Positions 33,141-45,006 of a stretch of 64,000 nt of DNA are shown here, in pieces. Source of the stretch: Zhengitettix transpicula. Taxonomy: Eukaryota > Arthropoda > Insecta > Orthoptera > Tetrigidae. Below the pieces are notes generated by a model. The model saw only the letters and a list, made by a program, of their open reading frames with translations, was not told where the DNA came from and ran no database searches. The stretch lies in the NCBI GenBank assembly GCA_037074705.1, contig CM073591.1, positions 34,204,587 through 34,268,586 on the forward strand. Reading direction: 5' to 3'. Positions within the stretch are counted from its first letter, which is position 1, and each line of letters opens with the position of its first letter. Position numbers and translations under genes: made by a program.

Positions 33141-34717
33141 CTTCGTCTCCTAGATTTTGAGCGCGTAAACTCTCTCAACTGCCCAACAATGTTTTCTTTG
33201 CCTCACCGGATTGTTGCGGCGTCCGCTCTATATCCACTAATAATGAGTCCTCTACAATCCAACTTTCCAATTAGAACAATGTCTTAATTACCAATTACTA
33301 CAATATATAATGTAAAGTTTTCAGAGAATATCCTTGAAGAGCAACAGTAGCTGGTGATTGTCCGATGTGAAATGTAGAAGAAAATAAGTTTTAGAACAAT
33401 TGTGAAAGTCATTGAATTTTATGTGGAAGTAGCTAAAACGGCGGAACGAAAGTAATAGTGCCGCAAGGGCATTGAATCAATGTTAAAAATCAAAGTATAG
33501 TGTGGTTTTATTTTATGAGGAAAGCATAAAGTGATTTGGAGAATTTAAGGTGAAAAGTGTTGGAATACTATTAGAGAGGATTTCAGAAGGAATTTCGACA
33601 GCTACAAATTGGACAGTCACAGATAAGATATTTAAATTAATATTAATAAAGAAATCTTGATCACATTGCTACAATAAATTTTGCTATAATCTCCCCACGA
33701 AAACATACCCTGATAAGGTCCAAGATCTTAAATTGTACTAGAAATATTATGTATTTTTTTTGTATTTTCATTTAAAATGTCTCATGTTAAAAGTACATAT
33801 ATATTTTATATAGTAAAAATTTAATTACAATAAATAAAACCTAATTAAAAATCGTTCATTACAATATATATCGCCCTTCTTCTATGACAAGGTCACAATG
33901 ATTTTTCACGTTGTAAAAGTTTTTCAGTTATAAAGGATTTTCCACCAACCACGTTTAATCGGCGTTCAATCCTTTACTTCGTACAACTTTATGTTTTTAG
34001 ATTTTTCTTTTCATTTCTCCGCAGTCCTTTTTTTTTAAAAAAAAATACCATTAAAACTTTGTATTCGAATAAAATGTGTAGAACGATTCTGACGTGAATA
34101 TTTTTCGTCTTTTATTCATTATTACTGGAATTTTCTCAATTTTAGCTCACCCGTTTCGTCAACTACGACGGAAGAATGTTATCTGGCCATCGCCGCATTT
34201 ATATTTAAATATTGGTTAACTTTCGAGCAATTATAATCGGAATTACTATCTATTGTTCTGAAATTTCATTGTATCCTCTTATATTTTGTAAATGTTCCAC
34301 ACGATTTCTCTACTCAGTCCCGTCGTTCATGTGGAAACATTTCTCTCAGATTTTTATCATTCGTGAACCTATTATAAGGCAAAAACCATTAAATTTCTTC
34401 TCCAAGTTGTCCTGCTTCTTCTATAATCTTAATTAATTCTTTCAGAACTCATATAATTCACATAACTTAAAAATACTAAAGGTTAATCTATAAATGAAGA
34501 ACTGAATGTTTTATTACGATTCTCCGTCGACCCTAAGCCCTAAAAAACTCTTGACTCTTTGTCCCTCGATAGTTAAGATAGTTAAGAAGAACATAATGGT
34601 AATGGGGCTGAATTTTCAAATATAATTTATTTACAAAACGTTACTGAAAAGCTGATGTTACTCGTAGTTAAGCAATCACCAATCCAGATGACCACTGAAA
34701 GGATTGAAATATTATAA
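33141..34717. other. AT-rich sequence, nothing coding recognised
   Basis: No gene. A segment at 34130-34205 (GAATTTTCTCAATTTTAGC...CGTCAACTACGACGGA) is related to 36090-36190, part of a dispersed family with CGAAACG hairpins. Confidence 0.4.
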
Positions 34718-35196
34718 TGACAGATCTCTGGCGGAGATGCCTCCACATCTCTCTGGTTTTTTGAACTAAGGTTCCCATAAGCCGAGGCACCTCGGCCTGT
34801 TTTGAGAAGTGTATGTTCCGGGGTCGCAGACCTTGAGCATACGGTAAGAGTTGTCCGCTATTCTATTGGAATAGTCGGCCAGCTGCCTCCTAAATTGGTC
34901 AAGGTACGGCGAGGGGAAAGCTGCGTCCCCACAGCTAACCCCTCTCCCTCCATCGGAAGGGCGTGGGACATATACCAAATGCCCGACCTACCAGATGCAG
35001 GTTTTTCTAGGGTTTTCCTGCATCACTTTTAGGCGAATTGCGGGATAGGATACTTAAACCATAACCCGGGGGCCCTAGTTAACCATTGGCTACCTTCCTC
35101 TACCCTTCCGCATCCCCTCTTTCAAATCTCTTCCTATGCTATTAAAGGGGAGTTGCCACCATGTGGATTACCCTCATGTAGCCTGTTACCTAAAAA
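34718..35196 (+). repeat. Family A repeat, copy A4
   Basis: Long copy with the CATGTAGCCTGTTACC tail and A-run. Imperfect target duplication: AATATTATAAT at 34708-34718 and AATATTATTAT from 35197. Such a duplication plus 3' A-tail points to target-primed reverse transcription. Frames on both strands (34766-34978, 34802-35032) are repeat shadows. Confidence 0.8.
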
Positions 35197-36639
35197 AATA
35201 TTATTATACTACTGTTATTTGAAGTTGTTCAATGCTAAACATATGTAAGTATATGATGTTAAAATTTCACATCTAAAAATATAAAATATTATAAAAATAA
35301 GATGTGCCATATGGGAAGGAATAATTATTTTCCTTTTAGAAGCCGCATAGATTATAATGGTCTCGTGCATAATTCCACACTTCTAGTAAAAACCAAAAAT
35401 AGTTGTCTAATAATTTTTCATTCACAAAAAATATAAGGTCATGGCCTCAAAAGATCTGTTCGATCCGACATTCCCCTGAAGATTCAGTACAGTAGAACCA
35501 AGATATCGCAAGTTGGGCTGTGCCATAGGAATATAACGTCACTAAAAAATATGAAAGAACTAAAATTTATTTTATAAACGATAATATAACGTTTTCTAAG
35601 CGAATTTTGTTCGTATAGCAGGGAGAAATATCACGTATAAAAAATTCGCTTGAAAATATGGAAAACAAACGTAGATAATTTATCGTCCTGAAATTTGGAA
35701 ATTAATTTAAATTTTATAATAAATAAATTGGCCTTAATTCAAAAAATATTCAATAAATAAAGGAACAAAAAAACAACTGATCAATGTTTCGTCCTGAATT
35801 TAAGACATATTCTGGTGTAACATGGGTTTGGAGAATTATTCAGTATTTTTCCACCACGAGAAAATTTATTTAACTTTGGGTCATATTAACAGAAGAATTT
35901 TATTGAATGTATAAAAATTATGTGTGATATCCGAAATCCATTGTAAATCTGAAGAGGTCGTAAACTAAGAACGAAACGTTTTGTAGTTGTATTTTTTTTT
36001 CTGTTACTTTATTAAAAATGTTCTGACTTTTGGCGACGTATTTATTGATATGAGAGATGAATATTTTGCGTCTGTTAATTACTAATGCTGGAATTTTTCT
36101 CTAATTTAGCCTCTGGTTACATCAACTTCGATGGATCAATGCTAGATGACAGATGACAGCGAACGTCATCGAAACGTCGCGCATTCATCTTTTCACTCGG
36201 TAAGTAGCCCGAGAAGAATTTATTTATTCTTTACACCGAGAAAGACTGCATTCTTTATTGATGTATATTTTATTATCAAATGTCCATTAATTTTTTTAAA
36301 TATGCAACTTGTTTTCCACTCATCTGAACCGAACTGCAGTGATCAAGGGAGCGATGACTTTTTCTCTGTGTACGTTTTGGATAATAAATTATAGGACTCC
36401 TAACCGTGCAAGAGTATTACGTCATTATGGTAACTGGAACCGCCATTAAAACGTAGTCTGATAAGCTTGCTCTAAGCAGGTTGAAAGCACGAGTTATACT
36501 CATCTAAAAATTCAGTGAGTTGGTAATTTGATGTTTTGGCAAGCCTTTAGGACCGGATTAGTATTTTAATGTATTTTTCACTCGTTTTATATTAAAGGAA
36601 AGTCGTGTCGTGCACGTTATGATGTGTTTTACAGTTGAG
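35197..36639. other. AT-rich; scattered CGAAACGT hairpin sequences
   Basis: No gene. Contains CTGAAGA at 35949-35955 followed by ACGAAACGTT at 35971, and at 36152-36180 a perfect GATGAC/GTCATC hairpin followed by GAAACGTCGC. These recall the PLE-end core but flank no recognisable PLE coding sequence. Confidence 0.4.
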
Positions 36640-36980
36640 CATAGTTTTATAACACGAAGTAATTGCCACTGGAGCGCTGTACTTGGTTTCTCGCTCTGTT
36701 TGGGTCGCATCTTTGCGTCGCGACGCCGGGCGAGAAAGAGTTGTGAATAATTCCGCGACGCCGCTTTTCCGTCGCTTTGGCGTCCCTTTCCCCCTCGTCC
36801 CCGGCGCCGCGACGACTCCATCCCATTAAAAATGCATTAAACATCATCTCTGCCAATTAAAACTCTCTCCGTCGTCCCCGCTCCTCTTCTCTCCTCGCTA
36901 CGGGACTCCCGGTGAAACACGGGAAGCGGGCCTCGGGCCTTCAACATCATCGACGAACCTTTAATTACAGGCTAAGTATT
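36640..36980. promoter_or_regulatory. CpG-rich island with homeodomain cores
   Basis: The strongest GC/CpG peak of the region (GTCGCGACGCCGGGCG, TTCCGCGACGCCGC, CCCCGGCGCCGCGACG). It continues into CCCATTAAAAATGCATTAAAC, GCCAATTAAAACTC and CCTTTAATTACAGG. This combination of CpG cluster and ATTA cores is typical of promoters or enhancers of developmental genes. Overlapping minus frames (36558-36821, 36647-36856) owe their length to GC content. No splice or coding evidence. Confidence 0.35.
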
Positions 36981-39289
36981 AAAATCAGTTCAGATTCCGC
37001 CCAAGAAGTGAAACACTTCTGTTATTAACTGAAATAGGTAACGCAGGAAAACTGATATCAAAATTCCGAACTCACAAAAACTAAGGAAGATTAATCCTTT
37101 ACGCCGGAAAAGAGTTCGTAAAATAAATCCAATATGGAAAACTGAAAAGTTCATCTTCACGAGTCGTCACTGGAGTCAAAAAAGTTTAGTATGATATTAC
37201 TTGAGATAAGATACATTTGTAGACCTTTTTTAGGTCAGTTCATTAACAAAATTAACAGACTCACGATACATATATAATATCAAATTTAGCGTGTTGTTCT
37301 CTAAAATATGTCAAGTATCGAATTGTGATGGCTGAAAACTGTAAATATGAAACACAGAAAAAAGAAAACGAAGGTTTGTAAGTGAAATTCTGCACATTCC
37401 ATAAAATAACACAGCCATAAATGTTGAAAATGACGCTAACAACTTAAACGAAATATATAATACACTAGGAAGATAAATTAAACGACCATTACAACACAAA
37501 TTTAAAATAAATTTTATTCAACAACGTATATGTATATATCTAATAAAACAATCCATCATTTATTAAGTTTTTATATAATAATTTTTTTTCAATTTGGTAA
37601 TTTTTAATTTTATTTGAAAAATAATTAGATTTATAATTTTTTAATGATTGGTAACATTGACTATTAAATTGAAAGAATGTTTAAAATTTCTGATTTGATT
37701 TTCATATTATACTGTTTCACGTTTAGTTTTTCCTTACAATATTTATGATAAAAAAAATAATTTTTTACAATTAGATAATTTTTTTAAAAAACAGAAAAAT
37801 GGAATATTAGCGATTTGAAATATTATATTGTATGTTCCTTACACCACTTATGACAAAAAATATTGTCGTTTTTTAGGGGTATATTTAATATTTAAATTTT
37901 TATATACATTTGTAATTTGATATGTTGTATTGTTCCTTCCACATTTACCAATTTTTACCTGATTAATTATTATTTATTAAGCTAAATAATATTTTTGTAA
38001 GTGTTCTCGGGTTTTCAACCGGATGGCGTTTACTAAGCACGACGTTTCTTCACGTATGTCCGACGTGCTTCCGTGAGTATATTCATCAGGAAAATCTACG
38101 GAAATTAATCAATTAAATAATCATGTTAAATATATTCTATCAAAAGGTTTTTGTGGAAGATAAATTTGTAATATGCTGTTACCGTAGCAGCATAACATAA
38201 AAAACATGATGACAATTCAAAACTTTACATAAACGTAATTGAATAAAATATTTATTAAATGCGTGCTATAATTGTTTAATTTATAGTATTAAAAAACAGA
38301 CGTAACATAAAATATTATTTGTATCGGATACATTGTAACTGTAATAAAACAATTTAAAATTACTTAAGGCATTACAATTTAATTTTAATAAGTACCAAAT
38401 TGTTTACTCCGAAAATTCAACAATAATGTATTTATTAAAAACCAATCTTATTCTAATATACACGCAGGGCAGATAGAACATATTTTTTTAAATTTAATTC
38501 AAAATTTATTAATAGCCTATAATATAATTTTTTGTAGATATTAATATAAATACTTGGCATTGTATACAAATTGGTTAAATAAGTTTTATATAATATTATA
38601 CAAACAAATTGACAACACGTCTTTAAATATATTTTTATTAAATATTATAATATTAGAAGCCCAAAATTACTGCAATTTTCACATTACGGAGTCATAAATT
38701 AAGGACGAAACGTTGCGAAATGACTTTTTTTGTCAATAATTAAACGTTTTCTGCCTTATTTATTTTAAAATGATTAACAGTCATTCATTTGGGTAATTCA
38801 TTCCATATTCGCTAAAAAGCGTATTGGGCCCACAATAGAACTTTGTGGAACCACTATATGCATTTTTTTTTCAATCAGAATGAACCGTTTTATCCGAATA
38901 TGATTCAGTCATAACAGCACAGGAATCGTTTCTGATGTGAAGCTGCAGGCAAATGTTTGCGGGATACACATAATGAGAAAAAGGTTTGAATATAATCGGA
39001 AATGAACTGAATCATTCCAATTAAATAACCAAAAACTGGATGAATCGGCATTGGGCAAATAAAAGTCGACGAAAAAAACAAAAAAGATACGCAAATAACG
39101 ACAATTTTAGATTACCAGAAAAGCATGAATAGTTTTAAAATGTTTTAAATATAACATGTATCCAACATAAATTGTAGTGGGATGTAAAACTTCTCCCGTA
39201 GAAGTGTTTGAATTAAATTACTGAGTTACGCGTAATTCATGTAACGAACATCCAAAAATGTTGTAATATATATTTCGAGTTACAGCGGT
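36981..39289. other. AT-rich stretch with two hairpin-type fragments
   Basis: No gene. Near 38011-38095, on the minus strand, CCTGATGAATATACTCACGG is followed by TACGTGAAGAAACGTCGTGC. Near 38697 is TTAAGGACGAAACGTTGCG. Both belong to the recurring CTGANGA/GAAACG theme. Otherwise nothing was recognised. Confidence 0.4.
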
Positions 39290-39430
39290 GGTTCACGTTT
39301 TGATCAACGACTAAAGTCATTAGCGACTTGCTTTTCTGTTGTCATTGACTTGGTCAGGCAACTTATTTGTAGGAGCTTCTCTGTGCCCTCGCGGGTTCGA
39401 ACCTGGGAACTCTGTTATACGAGGCAAAAA
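39290..39430 (-). mobile_element. tRNA-derived SINE fragment
   Basis: Minus strand: CAGGTTCGAACCCGC (B box at 39394-39404) within AACAGAGTTCCC...GCGAGGGCACAG, the same layout as the SINE at the window end (AAAGAGGTCCCG...CGAGGG). The A-box half is missing, replaced by a T-run-containing sequence. The body shares the AGTCGCTAAT segment with the 63836 copy. Confidence 0.55.
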
Positions 39431-40520
39431 AAACTGACGATGACCACAATAATTTTTTATTATTTTACCATAATTCAGTTAAAATCGTTAGCTTCTCGGA
39501 CTATATAGAGCGAGATATGAATCATTAATATGAATACAGATATGTAGTAACACGCATCATATATACTTGTCCTGATGCCGGGTTCTTTACCTGCATATGT
39601 TTGCAAATCGTTTAAACAAATTGGCTTGTCCGAAATTTTAAAGCAGTTTTTATGGTCAATTAGTAGCGCAAAAACCAGTTACGGGGGCAGTTATTTTTAT
39701 AACTATAATTCCTGAAATCGAAAATGCAACCTGAAATCGGATTCACTCGCAATTTATCTCGTAGCCTGTTTTCGGCGCAATAAATTACGCGTAATGCAGA
39801 CATTTTATTCATACACGTCTACGAGAGCATTTTTTCACATCTCACTGCAAATGTTAACGGATTATGAACGTCAATAAATTATATTTATTTTCAGTTATAA
39901 CTATCTGAATTTATATTTAAAAAAAATAATAAAAATAGCACCCTTTTAGTAATAAAAAATTTTAATGCATGAATTTAAACACGAAGTTTTGCCGCTTAAT
40001 AGGTGTTACAATTATAAATAAAAATTACGTAGTCGAAAATTTCAAACGTGCAGATTTCCCACACGTTATCTAAAATGACCGTTTCTACAACTAAACAAAA
40101 TTATAATTGTAACATCCATTCAGTGCAAGGGATCCCAATCAGGGTCGAAACGTCGCATTTCCGTTTGAATATTAAAAAAAATATATTATGACTAAAAATC
40201 TTAACCTTTTCACTAAGAAAATAAATTTAAACGTTTTTGTACAATAAGTAAAATATTATTAAATGAACGAACAGACACCAACATACTTGAGGTCACACTG
40301 TCACTAATGCTTAATAGCTAAAACCCGGTAAATTAGTATGTCTTATGTCATTGGACGCTTCCGATATATTTGTTTGCATACTCTTAAATACAATTATTAG
40401 TATGCTGGCGGACTAAACTTCTCATTCCAATAATATCATACCTATTTACTAAACTACGTCAGTAACCACGCCTTTTTAATACAATATAAAAATATTTTTT
40501 AAAAGCATATTAAAAATATA
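39431..40520. other. No gene; candidate island at 39660-39860
   Basis: The part 39660-39860 has GGCGCAATAAATTACGCGTA and TTTTATTCATAC, i.e. posterior-Hox-like CAATAAA/TTTATT cores in moderate-complexity sequence. Near 40113-40160, GGGATCCC precedes GGTCGAAACGTCGC, a further CGAAACG fragment. The rest is AT-rich. Confidence 0.35.
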
Positions 40521-40799
40521 TAAGTAGCCATATACCAGACAACAATTGCTGCTAAATATATACCACACAAAGTTTCTGCAATCTTTGTTGCTTTCGTCAG
40601 GTTATTCAAAAAATGAAAGAGCCGTAAGGACGACACACAGCTCAAACCAGAAGTTTTTTTTTCAGTTCGTTACAATGTTTGAGCTGTTAGCCGTTCTTAC
40701 TGCTCTTGCGTTTCTGTAGTAACCTGACGAAAGCAACAAATATTGCAGAAAAAATGTATTTATTAAGTACTTATTTTTGTCTGTTATTTGGCTACTTAT
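40521..40799. mobile_element. PLE-derived inverted-repeat element (family B), 279 bp
   Basis: Arms of about 85 bp (40521-40607 and 40717-40799) are inverted: AAGTAGCCATATACCAGAC against GTCTGTTATTTGGCTACTT, and GTTGCTTTCGTCAGGTTA against TAACCTGACGAAAGCAAC. The short middle carries diverged copies of GTTTGAGCTG...CGTTCTTAC on both sides. It belongs to the second subfamily (with 2551 and 30785). No coding remnant. Confidence 0.75.
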
Positions 40800-42157
40800 T
40801 TATCTACTTATTATTTGATGCTTTTATTGCAGTTTCTATGTAATATTTCACAGATAAAATTTTTTTCGTGTGTTCTATTTTCTAATAATTTTTTATGGGG
40901 CGGAGAGTGATAATTAATTCTCAGGATGCCGTGATAAAGAAACTAAATAAGATCATGTCTTCAAGGATTGTACATTCCCCAAATTTTTAAGAAAACTCGT
41001 CCGTTAGTAATTTCCTCTCACACGTCCAAAATATCGTCTTAATTCTTACAGTGTTTGAGATCGAATTCCTTCTCCAAACAATGTAACAGAAAAAATAACA
41101 TTATCTCGCAATCAAACTCACTGTCATTAAAATTAAAATATTTTTATAACGTTTCACTCACTTTTAATAAGATTTTAGTTTTCCGATTCCTGTGAACAAC
41201 ATGTTCTTGTATCTACAAAATATTTTACGGATTCCAACACTTTAATTTAAAGACTCAAAAATTTTCCGACGGATGTATTTTGTCGCCTTTGATCGTTTCT
41301 TGTATTTCGTTTATCCTACCTACTCTGCCTACTCGAACATTATATGTCTTATAAAACATTACAATTGACCAGTGAAATTTCAGAATTTTCCGTCTGCTGT
41401 AGCCGCGGGTGAAGGAATTTGTTAAAGTAGTGAAGGTAACCGGGGACTGTGTAGTGGTGTGTTGGTGATTATTTGTGGGCAGTGGGCATATCGATGCGCT
41501 CAAAGCGGCGGCCCTCTGCATCCAAATTACCTCCCTGGACCGCAGCCCTGCCAATTCCCCTCCCTCCCCACAGCCCTACACACAAAGTAAAAAATAATAC
41601 GCTCGCCACTGTGCACCTCCTCTACAACATCAAAACTGTCGTCTGGATCCATAAAATACGCGTCGGTTCATCGCGCAGTTCTTAGGAATAAAATACTCGA
41701 CAGCCGCAACTGGTTAAGGTTTCCTCCGAGGGACTACGTTCAAGAAAACTAGTCCGATGTCTTTTCGCTGAGAATGCAACCTTTCAGTAAAAAAAGTTTC
41801 TTTATTATATTAAAAAAAGATGTAAATAAGGGCTGTTTAAAGACCCTCCTTCATTATTTGTGAGAAGAGTATTTTTTCTCTTTAATACAGACTCGTTTTA
41901 AGCTTAACAGAATGATGCTTAGGATTTCTCATTTCTTTCAGATAAATGGATCACTCTAACTGCAAATTCTGAAGTGAGTAATTAACCCGTTTTACAATAC
42001 TGACTAATACTAGACTCAACGTCATGGAATTGTATTACGTCAATTGGCGAGTTTATTTGTACAATATTATTTATAAAACCATCAGAACATTTTTCATAAC
42101 AGTCTAAATTGAATCGTAAGCTTCGTTAAAAATATATACCTATGTTTATCATTTCTT
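40800..42157. other. No recognisable gene
   Basis: AT-rich, with a GC-richer patch at 41390-41660. The frames there (41255-41554 minus, 41473-41685 plus) overlap on opposite strands and show no motif. Confidence 0.4.
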
Positions 42158-42880
42158 TTAATATTTATAGTATATTTTTTCGGATATATATATATATATA
42201 CATTGCTTGTGGTCGTCTCTCGTATTCTCTTTTTCAAACCTTCCTATTTTCCCATTTTTCATTTTCCAATAACCTTTCTTCTCTTCTTGGACTTGTTTCA
42301 GCCAATCTTCCGGTAGTCTTCCTCTTTTACTTCTTGTGTGTGATTGCCGCTCTACTATTTTCCTTGGCAATCTAAGATCTTCCATTCGTTTTACATTTCT
42401 ATACCACTTAAATCGTCGTTCGTCTATCACTTCCGTAACCTTGACCTCTACCTTAATTTATCTTCTTATGTCTTCATTATTACGTTTTCTAGTTTTTAAT
42501 CTCTACAACTTTTCTTAAGAATTGCATTTCAGCAGCCTCGAGTTTCTGTCTACCTAATTTAGTTATTTCCCAGATCTCAGCCCCATAAATAAATATGCTT
42601 TGAATAAACGTTTGATACATTCGACGCTTCGTTTTTCTTCGAATAATTTGGGACCATAATATGTTGCTCCATTTAACTATGGCATTTCTTGCCTGATATA
42701 TTATTGGTTTCGTTTCGATTTTATTGCTTGTTCATCCCTTTCAAATCGTCACTTCTAAGAAATATTTGTTTCTGACTTCAGTAGACCCTTCTTTTGTGAA
42801 GTTCTTTGCGTCACCATTTACTACCATATGTTCAGTTTTAGTTTAGTTGACGCTCACTCCAACGTTTTTGTTTATTTATA
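42158..42880 (-). pseudogene. LINE reverse transcriptase, C-terminal relic
   Basis: Minus strand, right to left. A stop-interrupted part (about 42540-42880) reads EHMVVNGDAKNF, KPIIYQARNAIVKW, RRMYQTFIQSIFIYGAEIWE and LEAAEMQFLRK. After a frameshift, the frame 42430-42158 reads IDERRFKWYRNVKRMEDLRL, PRKIVE, KRGRLPEDWLKQVQ. YGAE.W, L.A.EM.FLR and R..W...V.RM...KRGR..W are landmarks of the thumb and C-terminal region of many insect non-LTR retrotransposons. The clade is not certain (RTE- or CR1-like). The catalytic part is absent. Confidence 0.75.
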
Positions 42881-43699
42881 AAAGTTTCCAGAAATAAAAA
42901 TATTTTTATGCTATTTGTTTGAAGTTGTAGTCATATTACCACAAGAAATTAATGCCACGTATAACAGAAAAAAATAATAATTTGGAACAGTATAATTTGA
43001 AAATTTGTAGACGTTTCGATCAACTGTTGAAATCCTTGCCAATGTCTGGAAATAGTTTGACAGGGATCGCAACAGTTGAGCAAAATGTCTTCAATTTTTT
43101 AAATTCATTTCTGTCTTTTTTCTGTTATACGGGTCATTAACGTATTGTATTGTAATCAAATTATTCGACTGGCATTTCTCTAAAAATTTTTCACTTCGCA
43201 TACTGCAATACTGCACTCTGCAATTTTAACTCGTGGTAGTATTAGATTTACCTTTTAGACACAAAAAAAAAATTGGGAACTCTCGTATCCATTTTGCTGT
43301 TCTTAGCCGTGTCTGTAAGGGTTGCGCTCCCTCAGGCTTATTCTGAGAACTGAACTGATGCGCCTCCTACCTAGAAACCTTCTGAACCTCATTACAATCT
43401 CACCTGTATCCCTTAGTCTAATTGTCTCCATCTCTGTGTATGGATTTCCTCCTCTCAAATCCCGTATCATATCGTATAATGATTCTCAGAATTCAACCTA
43501 CTTTACTCCAACACTGATAAGTTCACCTCAGAATGATACCCTTCACTCCTGCAGGTATTCTAATGAGTATATATTTCCCTTGGAGAAATTTATTACTCGA
43601 GTCGTATTTTTATTAATTGGTGAAAAAAAAATTCCGATTTTTTTTCCTTCAAGCTCAGTAGTATCAGTAACTCGCATTACTCTTATGTTTGATGGATGG
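42881..43699. other. No recognisable gene
   Basis: The frame at 43322-43717 (131 codons) is the longest here. It has no known motif and a competing minus frame, and its leucine/serine-rich make-up follows base composition. Treated as chance. Confidence 0.4.
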
Positions 43700-44010
43700 A
43701 GAGATTGTGGAGACTGAGTCACATGCGCCATGTGCGAGTGCAACATGACCTATGATTATCATAATGGGGGTTCTCCTTTATCATTTGCATACATACATGC
43801 GAAATGCGACAGGCGATCCGCTTTAAAAGACGGCGAAGGGGTAGCGAGATCGCGCAGATAAGACGCTCCCTTCCGGGGACAAGGGTGAGCCTCCTAATTC
43901 TAGCAAACCAACCCTCGTCAACACACGGGCCAACCAGGGGTAAACTTACAAACAGATTTAAACTAAACAATGAAATATGGAGCTGTCAAGATAGAGACAT
44001 AGGCCGCAGT
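43700..44010. promoter_or_regulatory. Candidate regulatory island with octamer
   Basis: Higher-complexity block with a perfect POU octamer ATTTGCAT at 43783-43790, CACATGCGCCATGTGC near 43721 and a CpG-rich tail (AAGACGGCGAAGGGG, GAGATCGCGCAG). Opposing frames 43719-43970 and 43804-44034 have no motif. Function is inferred from motif content only. Confidence 0.25.
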
Positions 44011-44225
44011 AAAGGATTCGGAATTCTGCGATAAATGGGAAGTAAATCAGGAAAATATTTAATTAATCTGCGAATATAATAATTGCAGTTTGAAATATAT
44101 ATGTATACGAAAGAAAGGCCGTTTCCAATATATCAGAAAAAATGGCACAATTCTCACGGCAATTAATGACACTTGAATTAGGAACTTGATAGTTTTTGTA
44201 ACGGTGATAAATTAATAATTACTGT

Positions 44226-44786
44226 AAAACAGAGCCTGCGAGAGGATTCTCTCGCAGGTAACCTGCGAGGGATGTTCTCTCGCAGGCAAAACCTTTTAGG
44301 AGAGATACGAAGGGGCTACCTTTGGGTATGCCTTTTCCTCTCCGTTTTTGAACTAAGGTTCCCACAAGCCGAGGCACCTCGGCCTGTTTTGAGAGGTGTA
44401 TGTTCCGGGGTCGCAGACCTTGGGCATACGGTAAGAGTTGTCCGCTATTCCCATTGGAATAGTCGGCCAGATGCCTCATAAACTGGTCGAGGCACGGAGA
44501 AGGGAATGCTGCGACCCCACATCAAACTCCTCTCCCGCTATCGGAAGGGCGTGGGACAAGTACCCAATGCCCGACCTACCCGATGCAGGTTTTTCTAGGG
44601 TTTTCCCTGCATTTCTTTAGGCGAATGCCGGGTAGGATCCTTAAACCATAGCCCGGGGGTCCTAGTTAACCTTGGCTACCTTCCTCTACCCTTCCGCATC
44701 CCCCCTTTCTAATTCTTTCCGATGCTATTAAAGGGGAGTTGCCCAATGTGGATCACCCTCATGTAGCCTGTTGCCCTAAAAAGAAA
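44226..44786 (+). repeat. Family A repeat, copy A5, longest and best preserved
   Basis: Best reference copy. It is bounded by a 9-bp perfect duplication AATTACTGT (44217-44225 and 44787-44795). The 5' end has two palindromic units CCTGCGAGAG...TCTCGCAGG (44235-44286). Next come CTCTCCGTTTTTGAACTAAG, GCCGAGGCACCTCGGCC, TTCCGGGGTCGCAGACC, the central TATTCCCATTGGAATAG palindrome, TCTCCCGCTATCGG, the TAGGGTTTTCCCTGCA block, AGCCCGGGGG, CCTTCCGCATCCCCCC, and an A-rich tail. No A/B boxes and no protein. SINE-like mobilisation by a LINE is inferred from tail and duplication. Confidence 0.85.
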
Positions 44787-44952
44787 AATTACTGTTATTT
44801 ATGACTTTTATAAACGATAATATCTACGTTTAAACTGTTTAAAATTCTATTACATATCCGATATTGTGAATAATGTAAGCTACAAAACTAAGAATATATT
44901 GCGATGTATATTCCCATTGTAACTCCTTATTTTATTTGGTCGATTTCTTCTT

Positions 44953-44954
<2 letters not shown>

Positions 44955-45002
<48 letters not shown>

Positions 45003-45006
45003 TATA
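44955..45006. repeat. TA microsatellite
   Basis: About 26 TA units with one G interruption. Confidence 0.95.

Noticed and set aside
43322..43717. 131-codon plus-strand open frame
   Set aside because: No known motif, a competing frame on the other strand, and no supporting splice or promoter context.
44955..45006. CRISPR-like or regulatory array
   Set aside because: Simple TA microsatellite; no spaced direct repeats of CRISPR type anywhere in the window.
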